Assembly (NCBI RefSeq): GCF_012922555.1
Contig: NZ_WIPK01000002.1
Coordinates: 186,001-250,000, forward strand
DNA from: Paraclostridium dentum
GTDB taxonomy: Bacteria; Bacillota; Clostridia; Peptostreptococcales; Peptostreptococcaceae
DNA: 64,000 nucleotides
Direction of reading: 5' to 3'
Shown: positions 33,114-41,124 of the stretch, piece after piece
Layout of the letters: every line of letters begins with the position of its first letter
Position numbering within the stretch: the first letter of the stretch is position 1
Position numbers and translations under genes: made by a program
The notes under the pieces: model-generated
The model's input: the letters and a program-made list of their open reading frames with translations, nothing else
Databases searched by the model: none
Told to the model about the DNA's origin: nothing

Positions 33114-34463
33114 ATGAATTTGAAGAAAAAAAGCATGATAGCTGGATTAATTTCAGCGGCGATAATAATTCCAGCTTCTACGGGGGTATCGTTTGCTAAT
33201 ACGAATGAACAAACTAAAAGTGTTGATTATAGAACTATAAAAGGGAATTCTGTAAACTTTAGACAAGGGCCAGGGACTAATTACTCATCTATTGGAAAGT
33301 TAAACACAGGAGATAAAGTTGAATATATAGAAACTGTAGGTTCTTGGACAAAAATTAAGTACAATGGAACAGAAGGATTTGTACATAGTGATTATGTATC
33401 AGGATCTACAGCAAATGAAGAGGATAATACTGTAAAAGGGAATAAGCAAGTTACAGGAAACAGCGTAAACTTTAGACAAGGTCCGGGAACAAGTTATTCA
33501 GTTATAAAAAGTTTAAATAAAGGAACACAAGTAGGCTTAATATCAGAAAGCAATGGATGGGCTAAAATAAGCTGTAATGGAACAGTTGGATATATATCAT
33601 CTCAATACCTAGGAGATATAAATTCAGGTGGCGGACAAGAAGATAATACAGTAAAAGAAAATAAACAAGTAACAGGAAGTAGTGTTAACTTTAGAAAAGG
33701 ACCAGGAACTAATTACTCAGTAATAACAGCTTTAAGCAAAGGAACTAAAGTAGGAGTAATATCAGAAAGTAATGGATGGGCAAAAATAAGCTATAATGGA
33801 ACAATAGGATATATATCATCTCAATATTTAGGGGATATAAATTCAGGTGGCGGACAAGAAGATAATACAGTAAAAGAAAATAAACAAGTTACTGCTAGCA
33901 GTGTAAACTTTAGACAAGGTCCAGGAACTAATTACTCAGTTATAAGATCATTAAGCAGAGGAACGCAAGTAGGAGTAATATCAGAAAGTAATGGATGGGC
34001 AAAAATAAATTATAATGGAACAGTAGGATATGTATCATCTCAATATTTAGGAGATATAAACTCAGGTGGTGGAGAAAATCCAGGACAATCATCTAGTGCA
34101 GATAAAGTTATAAATATTGCTAAACAACAATTAGGAAAGACATATGTATGGGGAGCTGAAGGTCCAAATACTTTTGATTGTTCAGGATTTACTATGTACT
34201 CATTTAAAAATGGAGCAGGAGTAAACCTTCCTAGAGTTTCTAAAGAGCAAAGTAAATATGGAACATCTGTTAGCAAAAGTAATCTTCAAAAAGGAGATTT
34301 AGTTTTCTTTGATACAGATGGAGACGGTGTAGTAAACCATGTTGGTATATATATTGGAAATAATGAATTTATACATGCTTCATCAGGAGCTGGAAAAGTT
34401 GTAATATCACAGTTCAATAGTTACTATAATTCTAAATTTACTAATGCAAGAAGAGTTTTATAA
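33114..34463 (+). CDS. Secreted SH3b-NlpC/P60 peptidoglycan hydrolase
   Basis: 449 residues. Signal peptide about 1-29 (basic MNLKKKSMIAGLISAAIIIP, cleavage after VSFA). Four bacterial SH3 domains follow (about 38-100, 115-172, 188-245, 260-317), each with VNFRxGPGTxYS, linked by near-identical GDINSGGGQEDNTVKE spacers. The C-terminal NlpC/P60 domain (about 335-449) has the catalytic Cys in NTFDCSGFTMYSF and histidines in NHVGIYIG and FIHASSG. It cleaves D-Glu-dipeptide bonds in cell-wall peptides outside the cell. SH3 copies 2-4 are so alike at DNA level that recent duplication is likely. GAGAGGAG precedes the ATG. Confidence 0.95.
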   Translation: MNLKKKSMIAGLISAAIIIPASTGVSFANTNEQTKSVDYRTIKGNSVNFRQGPGTNYSSIGKLNTGDKVEYIETVGSWTKIKYNGTEGFVHSDYVSGSTANEEDNTVKGNKQVTGNSVNFRQGPGTSYSVIKSLNKGTQVGLISESNGWAKISCNGTVGYISSQYLGDINSGGGQEDNTVKENKQVTGSSVNFRKGPGTNYSVITALSKGTKVGVISESNGWAKISYNGTIGYISSQYLGDINSGGGQEDNTVKENKQVTASSVNFRQGPGTNYSVIRSLSRGTQVGVISESNGWAKINYNGTVGYVSSQYLGDINSGGGENPGQSSSADKVINIAKQQLGKTYVWGAEGPNTFDCSGFTMYSFKNGAGVNLPRVSKEQSKYGTSVSKSNLQKGDLVFFDTDGDGVVNHVGIYIGNNEFIHASSGAGKVVISQFNSYYNSKFTNARRVL

Positions 34464-34464
34464 A

Positions 34465-34492
34465 AATAAAAAGCGTAAGCTTTTTATTTTTT
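34465..34492 (+). terminator. Intrinsic terminator after the NlpC/P60 gene
   Basis: AATAAAAAGC (34465-34474) with GCTTTTTATT (34479-34488), GTAA loop, then T-run. Confidence 0.9.
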
Positions 34493-34578
34493 TTTACTTT
34501 ATGTGTATAAATATGATTGCAAATTGAAAATACTAATAAAGTCATCATAATTATAGTATTAAGTGAAGGAGTGTAGTC

Positions 34579-34986
34579 ATGTGCTTAATAACTGATTTTT
34601 ACCAATTTAAATACAGTAAGAATAATTGCTATATAGAATTTTATATGGATAGAGATGCTGTTTTAAACATAGAGAACGCTCTAGATGAAAGATTAAGTGA
34701 CTGTGTAACTAATAGAGATTCAGAATGTGCATATATGAGGTTAAAAGAGCTATTTGAAAATGCAAGGTTGTCAAGTAACTCACAATATGTAGAAATCAGA
34801 ATGAATAAGTGTTATATGATTTATATATCTAATTTGCAGTTATATTTTAGAAACCAAGGGCAATATGCAGTTTTAGATGTGTTATATAAGTATTTACAGG
34901 CATCTATGGTTGAAGAATATGAAAGTTTAAAAGTATTTAATATATTAGATGAAGAGACGAAGATAAGAGTTTTATCTAATGTTTAA
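34579..34986 (+). CDS. Hypothetical protein, 135 residues
   Basis: I do not recognise this family. It has AAGGAG at 34566-34571, a single long frame and normal codon use, so it is a real gene. It is soluble and mixed alpha/beta, with four cysteines scattered (res 2, 13, 42, 50 region) and no signal peptide or TM. Motifs to search: YIEFYMDRDAVLNIENALDE and YVEIRMNKCYMIYISNLQLY. Alternating hydrophobic strands followed by helices suggest a compact regulatory or binding domain. It ends in a terminator shared with the convergent cotJ operon. Confidence 0.7.
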   Translation: MCLITDFYQFKYSKNNCYIEFYMDRDAVLNIENALDERLSDCVTNRDSECAYMRLKELFENARLSSNSQYVEIRMNKCYMIYISNLQLYFRNQGQYAVLDVLYKYLQASMVEEYESLKVFNILDEETKIRVLSNV

Positions 34987-35036
34987 TAAAAATAAAGCAG
35001 GTTCTATTATTTAATAGAACCTGCTTTATTTTTATT
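34985..35036. terminator. Bidirectional terminator
   Basis: A near-perfect 25-bp inverted repeat: arms 34985-35009 and 35012-35036 (core GCAGGTTCTATTA / TAATAGAACCTGC), T-rich on both strands; serves the 34579 gene and cotJC. Confidence 0.92.
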
Positions 35037-35607
35037 AAAATGTTTTTTTACTTTCTTGGTAATCATATATATCCATTAAAGCTTCTCCGAATCTTTGATA
35101 ATGAATAATTTCTCTTTCACCTAAGAAACGAAGAACATTTTTAATATCTACATCGTCAGTTAAATTAGTAAGTTGATAATAAGTTGCTAAAGCTTTTTGC
35201 TCTGCAGCCATATCTTCATGCAAATCTGTAACTGGATTTCCCATAACAGCTATTGTAGATGCTGAAAAAGGAACTCCATGAGCATCTGAAGGGAATATTC
35301 CAAATCCATTTTGTGCGTAGTTTTCACCAAGACCAGCTTTTCTAAGTTCTTCTGGAGTTGCATCTTGAGTAAGTTGATAAACCATACTAGCAATCATTTC
35401 AACGTGAGCTAGTTCTTCTGTACCAATATCGGTTAAAAGTCCCTTAGATTTACTTGTTGGCATAGTAAATCGTTGAGATAAATATCTTAAAGCAGCACCT
35501 AATTCACCATTAGGTCCTCCAAATTGAGTTATTAAATACTTAGCCATTTGTAAATCTTTAGATTTAAGATTTACAGGATGTTGTAAAGTTTTTTGATATA
35601 TCCACAT
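35035..35607 (-). CDS. cotJC: Spore coat protein CotJC (manganese-catalase fold)
   Basis: 190 residues. Typical opening MWIYQKTLQHPVNLKSKDLQ, then di-manganese catalase ligand regions GTEELAHVEMIASMVYQL and LREIIHYQRFGE-like (EREIIHYQRFGEALM). Members line the inner spore coat and some have catalase activity. Third gene of the cotJABC operon, 17 bp after cotJB, with GGGGATAATTTTT upstream. It shows that the host is an endospore former. Confidence 0.97.
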   Translation of the reverse strand: MWIYQKTLQHPVNLKSKDLQMAKYLITQFGGPNGELGAALRYLSQRFTMPTSKSKGLLTDIGTEELAHVEMIASMVYQLTQDATPEELRKAGLGENYAQNGFGIFPSDAHGVPFSASTIAVMGNPVTDLHEDMAAEQKALATYYQLTNLTDDVDIKNVLRFLGEREIIHYQRFGEALMDIYDYQESKKTF

Positions 35608-35624
35608 AAAAATTATCCCCCTAT

Positions 35625-35888
35625 TTACATTTCATAAAATTTATTTTCCCAAGGCCATGGCCCTTCTACCCATTGAAAGGGACTTTGACTTGGAGAGTAT
35701 CCAAAGTTATTTAATGGGCCATATCTTTTTTCATAGTTCATTCTAGCTTTAGCAAATTCTGCACATAATTTATTATAAGTTGCTAACGCTCTTTCATCAT
35801 CTTTATTATTGTCTAGGTATAAGTTCATATCTAAACATGCAAAACAAAGTTCTTCTATATCTGTTAACATATCAGCACGTGTAGCCAT
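35625..35888 (-). CDS. cotJB: Spore coat protein CotJB
   Basis: 87 residues. Family features: LTDIEELCFACLDMNLYLDN at the start and the aromatic C-terminus SPSQSPFQWVEGPWPWENKF. It is needed with CotJA and CotJC for assembly of the inner coat. Its ATG overlaps the cotJA stop by one base (TAATG on the minus strand), so translation is coupled. Expression under the mother-cell sigma-E is expected from the Bacillus operon. Confidence 0.95.
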   Translation of the reverse strand: MATRADMLTDIEELCFACLDMNLYLDNNKDDERALATYNKLCAEFAKARMNYEKRYGPLNNFGYSPSQSPFQWVEGPWPWENKFYEM

Positions 35889-36103
35889 TATCTTTTACCT
35901 CCATTAATTTTTTTTATATATCTATATAAATCTTTATTATACATAGTAGATTCCCATAAATTTAATTCAGGAAATATAGTTCCATATTGAAGTGCTTTTG
36001 ACAAATTATACATTTTGCAAAACACTTGATCATTAACATATGGTCTAGCTAATTCGCAACCACAATTCTTTTTTACAATTCTATCGTTTCTATCGTTCAC
36101 CAA
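35888..36103 (-). CDS. cotJA: Spore coat associated protein CotJA
   Basis: 71 residues, with ELARPYVNDQVFCKMYNLSK and GTIFPELNLWESTMYN, which match the ARPYVxxQ...FPEL pattern of CotJA. First gene of the operon. TGGAGGAATTTTG precedes the ATG. About 45 bp upstream is a perfect 17-bp palindrome (36150-36166). I could not place a convincing sigma-E promoter by eye. Confidence 0.93.
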   Translation of the reverse strand: MVNDRNDRIVKKNCGCELARPYVNDQVFCKMYNLSKALQYGTIFPELNLWESTMYNKDLYRYIKKINGGKR

Positions 36104-36149
36104 AATTCCTCCAGTTCAAATGATGTATTTTGAAAATTATATCTAAATA

Positions 36150-36166
36150 ACAGTTAAATTAACTGT
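36150..36166. promoter_or_regulatory. Operator-like palindrome upstream of cotJABC
   Basis: ACAGTTAA-A-TTAACTGT, a perfect 17-bp inverted repeat about 47 bp upstream of the cotJA start and about 210 bp upstream of the divergent TtcA-type gene. Its binding protein is unknown. Confidence 0.45.
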
Positions 36167-36374
36167 ATCTAATAGCATAATATTCATATGTAGCTAAAAA
36201 GTTACACAAAATTTATAAATTAAAAAACATATATAATAAGTAGAAATTTGAAGATAATAATAAAAGTAAATGATTTTCTGGGAAATAATTAGATATAAGG
36301 TAGGAATATCTTGAACTAATATTGGCCTTTATGATAAAATAAGTTGCATGTTCACAAAAAGATGAGGTGATTGA

Positions 36375-37235
36375 ATGAGCGAATTAGCAGGAAAAGGCTG
36401 TGAAATTATAGTTCCTTTTGATGAAAGACAGCCACTTAAAGATATCGAAAGAAGTATTGTAAAAAGATATAGAAAAAACTTATGGTCTAAGTTTATAAAG
36501 GCTATAAGAGCATATAATTTAGTTGAAGAAGGCGACAAAATTGCAGTAGCTATATCTGGAGGAAAAGATAGTTTGCTTATGGCAAAGATGTTCCAAGAGT
36601 TAAAAAGACATAGTCAAGTAAACTTTGACGTTGAATTTATAGCTATGGACCCTGGATATCATAAAGATATAAGACAATTATTAGTAGATAACTGTGAATA
36701 CTTAGATATACCTATACATTTGTTTGATTCGAAAATATTTGAAATTGCAGATGAAATAGCAAAAGATTATCCTTGTTATATGTGTGCAAGAATGAGAAGA
36801 GGAGCATTATATTCTAAAGCAGAAGAGTTAGGATGTAATAAATTAGCTTTAGGACATCACTATGATGATGTAATAGAAACGACAATGCTTAATTTATTAT
36901 GTGCAGGTAACTTTAAAACAATGCTTCCAAAGTTAAAATCTACAAATTTTGATGGAATTGAAATAATAAGACCTTTATACTATATAAGAGAAGAGCATAT
37001 AGTTAGATTTATACAAAATAGTGGTATATGGCCTTTAAACTGTGCTTGTATGGTAGCGGCTAAAAAGACAGGTAATAAGAGATATGAAATAAAAGATCTT
37101 ATTAAAAACTTAGGCGATAACTTCAAAGATGTAGAAAAATCTATTTTTAAAGCTGCAGAAAATGTAAATATTGATTCAGTTTTAGGATGGCAACAGGATG
37201 GAGAAAAACATTCTTTCCTAGAGAGATTTGAGTAG
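36375..37235 (+). CDS. TtcA-family ATP pyrophosphatase (tRNA thiolation-like)
   Basis: 286 residues. PP-loop VAISGGKDSLLMAKMFQEL, CxxC in YPCYMCARMRRGALY, further GHHYDDVIETTMLNLL and CACMVAAKK. TtcA inserts sulfur at tRNA C32 with a [4Fe-4S] cluster; this protein is of the clostridial branch, so the exact tRNA position is uncertain. AGGTGATTG precedes the ATG. The N-terminal 40 residues (EIIVPFDERQPLKDIERSIV) are common to this branch. It is monocistronic with a terminator right after the stop. Confidence 0.88.
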   Translation: MSELAGKGCEIIVPFDERQPLKDIERSIVKRYRKNLWSKFIKAIRAYNLVEEGDKIAVAISGGKDSLLMAKMFQELKRHSQVNFDVEFIAMDPGYHKDIRQLLVDNCEYLDIPIHLFDSKIFEIADEIAKDYPCYMCARMRRGALYSKAEELGCNKLALGHHYDDVIETTMLNLLCAGNFKTMLPKLKSTNFDGIEIIRPLYYIREEHIVRFIQNSGIWPLNCACMVAAKKTGNKRYEIKDLIKNLGDNFKDVEKSIFKAAENVNIDSVLGWQQDGEKHSFLERFE

Positions 37236-37262
37236 GGTGTACTTAGTACATCCTTTTTCTTT
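37235..37262 (+). terminator. Intrinsic terminator after the TtcA-type gene
   Basis: GGGTGTAC pairs with GTACATCC (one G-U, loop TTA), 37235-37253, followed by TTTTTCTTTT. Confidence 0.8.
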
Positions 37263-37362
37263 TAGATTGATATTAATAAAAATGTATTATAAAATTATAT
37301 TATGATAAATTTAATTAAGTGGTAAAATGTATAGGTTTTATGCTTTAGAGAGGATGAAGGGG

Positions 37363-38379
37363 ATGAAAAAAATATATATAGATTTTGAGATGAATATGTC
37401 AAATTCTAAATATGGAAGAGATATAAATAATGCTGATATTATTGCTATTGGAGCTGTAAAATACGATATGGCTACAAGGGACATTTCAAATTTTAAATCG
37501 TTAATAAAACCAGTAAGCGAGATTGATATATATCCTCACATAGAAGAACTTACTAAAATAACCAATGAAGAAATTGCTGATGCGCCTACCTATGAAGAGG
37601 TAATGAGAGATTTCAAAAGATGGTTAGGTGAGTTTTCGGAAATAGAAGGTATTTATACTTTTGGAAATCTAGATTTAACATGTTTTGCAAATACAGATCG
37701 AAGAAGTTCTAAAAAAAATAACCATCCAAGGTTTGTTAATAATATAAAAGATTTATTTATTGACATAAAAAAAGAATACTTAAATAAAGGTATTAGATGT
37801 ATAAATTATATATCTTTAAAGAATTTACTTGAATATTCAAATGTCGAGTTTGACGGAGAAGCACACGATCCTTTAGCAGATGCATACAATTTGCTTATAT
37901 TAGACATGACATTAACTAATAAAAAATGTATAAGAGAATTATTGATTATAAAAGATTTAATAAAAAACCCTTTTGTCGAAATTAATACAAATTTAGAATT
38001 TGTTTTTGAAGAATATAAACATAGAGTGCATGTTGATGAAGAAAATGTAAATTTAGATGATATTTCTATAGAGATTTTAAAAACTTTAAGATTATATCTA
38101 AAGTCTATAATTGATTTAGATATATACAATATAGAATATATAAAAGATGTTAGTAAAAAATTACTTACATTTAAGAACCTTATTGATATAAGCAAGGGAT
38201 ACTTTTATCTATTAGAAAATGTATACCTAGATATGATGGAATTAATGGAAGATTTATCGTATTATAAGTTAGGTCAAGACCAATATAAACAAGAATTGAC
38301 TCAAATATTAGAACTATTTGAACAAGATTTAGAAGAAGAAAAATTGAATTTAGAAGAAGTTTTACAAGCCAGCTACTAA
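37363..38379 (+). CDS. ERI-1/KapD-like 3'-5' exonuclease with extra C-terminal domain
   Basis: 338 residues from ATG 37363, 9 nt after GAGAGG; an in-frame ATG 36 bp upstream has a weaker site. The DEDDh exonuclease occupies about residues 1-185: IYIDFEMN (D, E), GNLDLTCF (D) and HDPLADAYNL (H...D). The C-terminal 150 residues are helical and acidic with no family I recognise. KapD-type enzymes degrade RNA or DNA 3' ends, and Bacillus KapD inhibits the KinA sporulation pathway, so a link to sporulation is possible but unproven. Its terminator begins within the last codons. Confidence 0.82.
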   Translation: MKKIYIDFEMNMSNSKYGRDINNADIIAIGAVKYDMATRDISNFKSLIKPVSEIDIYPHIEELTKITNEEIADAPTYEEVMRDFKRWLGEFSEIEGIYTFGNLDLTCFANTDRRSSKKNNHPRFVNNIKDLFIDIKKEYLNKGIRCINYISLKNLLEYSNVEFDGEAHDPLADAYNLLILDMTLTNKKCIRELLIIKDLIKNPFVEINTNLEFVFEEYKHRVHVDEENVNLDDISIEILKTLRLYLKSIIDLDIYNIEYIKDVSKKLLTFKNLIDISKGYFYLLENVYLDMMELMEDLSYYKLGQDQYKQELTQILELFEQDLEEEKLNLEEVLQASY

Positions 38380-38410
38380 GCGCATTTTAGCAGTAGTTGG
38401 TTTGTTTTTG
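38369..38410 (+). terminator. Intrinsic terminator overlapping the exonuclease stop
   Basis: CCAGCTACT (38369-38377) with AGTAGTTGG (38392-38400), inner GC/GC pairs, followed by TTTGTTTTTG. Confidence 0.8.
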
Positions 38411-38455
38411 TGTGTATAAAAAATATTATATATAATTTAAATATTTTGAAAATTA

Positions 38456-38485
38456 TTGCAAGATGATTAGGTTTTAGATTATAAT
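38456..38485 (+). promoter_or_regulatory. Promoter of the pfoR-like gene
   Basis: TTGCAA (38456-38461), 18-bp spacer, consensus TATAAT (38480-38485); ATG at 38532 with AGAGGGGG before it. Confidence 0.6.
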
Positions 38486-38531
38486 ATAGGAAAAGGTTAA
38501 CATTTTTTGGACAAAAGAGGGGGCTTTAAAA

Positions 38532-39545
38532 ATGGAAGTTATAAAAGGAACAGTATTATTATTAGCAGTACTGACCGCGTTCTCAGTGTTTAGTTACAAG
38601 GCGCCGCATGGTATGAAGGCTATGGGTGCACTAGCTAGTGCAGCGTGTGCTACATTTTTAGTGGAAGCTATACAGTTTTCATTACTAGGAAATACTCTTG
38701 GAATTCCATTTCTTAGTGAACTAGGATCAATAAATGGAGGACTTGGAGGTTTAGTTGCAGCATCATTAGTTATGTTAGCATTAGGAGTTTCTCCGGTATA
38801 TTCAATGTTACTAGGAATAACTTGTTCAGGATTAGGAATACTACCAGGATTTATAGCTGGATATTTAATGTCATTTGCAGTTAAGTATTTAGAAGAAAAA
38901 GTTCCTCCAGGACTTGATTTATTAGTCATGGTAATTGTAATGGCACCAATAACTAGATTAATAGGTGTGTCATTAGAACCTGTAGTAAATAGTACATTAT
39001 TAACAATAGGAGAAGTAATAGCAGGATCTACAAATTCAAGTCCAATAGTAATGGGATTAATAATAGGAGGATTCTTCACATTAATATCAACATCTCCATT
39101 AAGTTCTATGGCACTTACAGCTATGCTAGGTTTAACAGGAGTACCTATGGCGATAGCATCACTACCTATATCAGCAACATCTTTTGCAAACTTTATATTA
39201 TTTAAAAAATTAAAATTTGGAGATACAAGAGACACTATATCTGTTGTAATTGAACCATTGACACAAGCAGATATAATATCAGCAAATCCAATACCTATAT
39301 ATGTAACAAACTTTATAAGTGGGGCACTTGGAGGAGTAGTAGTTTCAGCAATGGGGCTTGTAAATAATGCACCAGGTACAGCTGCACCATCTGCAGGACT
39401 TCCAGTTATGTTTGCATTTAACCCAGCTAAAGAAGTTTTAATATGTATGGCTATATGTGCTGTAATAAGTTCTATTGTAGGATTTGCAGGAAGTTATGTA
39501 TTTAGAAATCATAAGATAGTTACAGCTGCAGAAATAAGAGGATAA
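38532..39545 (+). CDS. pfoR: PfoR-like PTS EIIC-type membrane protein
   Basis: 337 residues, nine or ten TM helices, very rich in small residues (GGLGGLVAASLVMLALGVSP, APITRLIGVSLEPVVNSTLL, STSPLSSMALTAMLGLTGVP). It resembles the PTS_EIIC_2/PfoR superfamily, named after the C. perfringens gene upstream of perfringolysin. Homologues carry EIIC-like transport domains without EIIA/EIIB parts, and here too no PTS partner genes adjoin. Whether it transports a sugar or acts as a regulator is unknown. It has its own promoter and ends at a family-B repeat terminator. Confidence 0.82.
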   Translation: MEVIKGTVLLLAVLTAFSVFSYKAPHGMKAMGALASAACATFLVEAIQFSLLGNTLGIPFLSELGSINGGLGGLVAASLVMLALGVSPVYSMLLGITCSGLGILPGFIAGYLMSFAVKYLEEKVPPGLDLLVMVIVMAPITRLIGVSLEPVVNSTLLTIGEVIAGSTNSSPIVMGLIIGGFFTLISTSPLSSMALTAMLGLTGVPMAIASLPISATSFANFILFKKLKFGDTRDTISVVIEPLTQADIISANPIPIYVTNFISGALGGVVVSAMGLVNNAPGTAAPSAGLPVMFAFNPAKEVLICMAICAVISSIVGFAGSYVFRNHKIVTAAEIRG

Positions 39546-39576
39546 TATTTTTTACATAAACTAAATAAGAATATAC

Positions 39577-39647
39577 AGGCTGTCTTACAGTAAATTTGTA
39601 TAAGTTTAATACTTAGCTACAGATTTTACTTTGGGACAGTCTTTTTT
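39577..39647 (+). repeat. Long terminator-like repeat, family B copy 2
   Basis: AGGCTGTC (39577-39584) pairs with GACAGTCT (39635-39642), continued by TTACAGTAAA / TTTACTTTGG with one mismatch, then TTTTTT. The loop contains GTATAAGTTTAATACTTAGC, matching copy 1 at 25409-25479. It ends the pfoR-like transcript. Confidence 0.62.
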
Positions 39648-39728
39648 ACGATTCATAAAATTATATTAGACAAGACCTCATGGATTAATATATATACATT
39701 AAATTGTATGCCACTTAGAGTAAAAAAG

Positions 39729-39805
39729 CTTTTTAAGCAACGGACGTAGTCGTTAGCGATATGAACGAAGTGAATTTTTGTTAAAAAATTCATTATCTTC
39801 TGTCG
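39729..39805 (+). other. Structured intergenic element upstream of the MORN gene
   Basis: AACG-GACGTAGT-CGTT (about 39739-39754) followed by a stem GAAGTGAATTTTT (39768-39780 region) with AAAAATTC...CTTC and ending TCTGTCG. It lies in a 330-bp gap (39546-39875) with the family-B repeat and the MORN promoter. It is not a gene, and the role is unknown. Confidence 0.4.
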
Positions 39806-39824
39806 TATAAATAAAATCATTTTT

Positions 39825-39853
39825 TTGGACTTGTATATATAAACTTATATTAT
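39825..39853 (+). promoter_or_regulatory. Promoter of the MORN-repeat gene
   Basis: TTGGAC (39825-39830), 17-bp spacer, TATTAT (39848-39853); AAGGAGG and ATG (39876) follow closely. Confidence 0.6.
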
Positions 39854-39875
39854 AAGAATATAAGGAGGACTATGT

Positions 39876-41039
39876 ATGGAAGGTATAAAAAGTTATTTTG
39901 AAATGGTATTTGTTATATTTATTACTTTATCAATGGCATTTATGGGAATTAAGTTATTATTGTTTATTTTAGAAATTAGAAAGAATAGACAAAGAAAAAG
40001 TATCAACGGATATAGTGAAAAAACAAATAATTTGAGAGGTGGATATAGAGGTATTAAAAGAAATCAAACTGACGAGAGTAATAACTCAATTAAAAGTACC
40101 AAAATAAGTAATAAAGATGATAAATACGAAATTTTAAAATATGATAATGGAGATACATATAAAGGGGAATTAGTGGACGGAAAAAGAAGTGGATTTGGAA
40201 TTTGCATTTTTGCAAATAAGGATAGATATGAAGGTTTATGGAAAGAAGATTTGATGCATAGTATAGGAAAGTATATTTATAGTGATGGTTCTGTTTATAG
40301 TGGGGATTTTAAATTTGGAACTATAGAGGGCATAGGAATGTATACTTTTGTAAATAAGGATATTTACAAAGGTGAGTTTAGAAATGGAAAAAGAGAAGGA
40401 AAAGGACTTGTTATATATAATAATGGAGATAAGTTTTCGGGCACTTTTAGCGATGGATTAAGAGAAGGAAAAGGCAAGTATGTATGTAATAACGGAGGAG
40501 TATTTGAAGGTGAATATAAAGAAGACAAATTAAATGGAAAAGGAAGTTACTCATATGCTAATGGAAGTAAATATATAGGTGAATTTAAAAATAATGTATA
40601 TCATGGAAAAGGTGTACATACTAATGAATCTGGAGACATATATGAAGGTGAATTTAAATATGGATATAAAAAAGGTTATGGAATATTAAAGTATAGAAAT
40701 GGAGAAAGTTATAAAGGTTATTTTAAAGATGATAAATTTGATGAAAAAGGGTTATATGTATATAAAGATAATTCAGTTTACGAAGGCGAATATAAAGATG
40801 GGGAAAAATCCGGAGTAGGAACTTACACATGTGAAAGTTATAGATATATAGGGGAATGGAAAGAGGATAAGAAAAGTGGAATAGGAACATATTATTTATT
40901 AAATGGAACAAAGATTGAAGTTTGTATAAAAGATGAAATAATAACTAAAGGGGAGGTTATCAGAGAAGGAAAAGAAAACAGAGAGATAAAAAATATAGAT
41001 ATAAGCAAAAATGAAAAAGAGGTAATAAAAAATATTTAA
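39876..41039 (+). CDS. Membrane-anchored MORN-repeat protein
   Basis: 387 residues. One N-terminal TM (about 10-31) with a basic cytoplasmic flank (RKNRQRKS), a polar linker, then from about residue 88 some eleven MORN repeats of 23 residues (YKGELVDGKRSGFGICIFAN, YEGEYKDGEKSGVGTYTCES), and a charged tail. MORN repeats form an extended beta hairpin array and bind lipids or protein partners. In bacteria their targets are mostly unknown. The TM plus tail suggests a cytoplasmic scaffold at the membrane. Own promoter; the nfeD/SPFH pair follows 85 bp later. Confidence 0.93.
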   Translation: MEGIKSYFEMVFVIFITLSMAFMGIKLLLFILEIRKNRQRKSINGYSEKTNNLRGGYRGIKRNQTDESNNSIKSTKISNKDDKYEILKYDNGDTYKGELVDGKRSGFGICIFANKDRYEGLWKEDLMHSIGKYIYSDGSVYSGDFKFGTIEGIGMYTFVNKDIYKGEFRNGKREGKGLVIYNNGDKFSGTFSDGLREGKGKYVCNNGGVFEGEYKEDKLNGKGSYSYANGSKYIGEFKNNVYHGKGVHTNESGDIYEGEFKYGYKKGYGILKYRNGESYKGYFKDDKFDEKGLYVYKDNSVYEGEYKDGEKSGVGTYTCESYRYIGEWKEDKKSGIGTYYLLNGTKIEVCIKDEIITKGEVIREGKENREIKNIDISKNEKEVIKNI

Positions 41040-41124
41040 GTAGTTACAATAAGGCTACAAAGCATATACTATAATTACAAAGGTATTTAAAATAGGGTAT
41101 AGTATACTTAAGGAGGGAGATTTA

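Noticed and set aside
33400-34080. Regular repeats resembling a CRISPR array
   Set aside because: The repeats lie in frame within the SH3 domains of a secreted hydrolase and are about 219 bp long; no cas genes.
36104-36300. Sigma-E promoter of cotJABC
   Set aside because: Expected by homology, but no pair of boxes with proper spacing was convincing by eye, so it is not listed.
38594-39235. 213-residue minus-strand ORF
   Set aside because: Antisense shadow of the pfoR-like gene, no ribosome binding site, and no protein-like composition; the plus-strand gene is clear.
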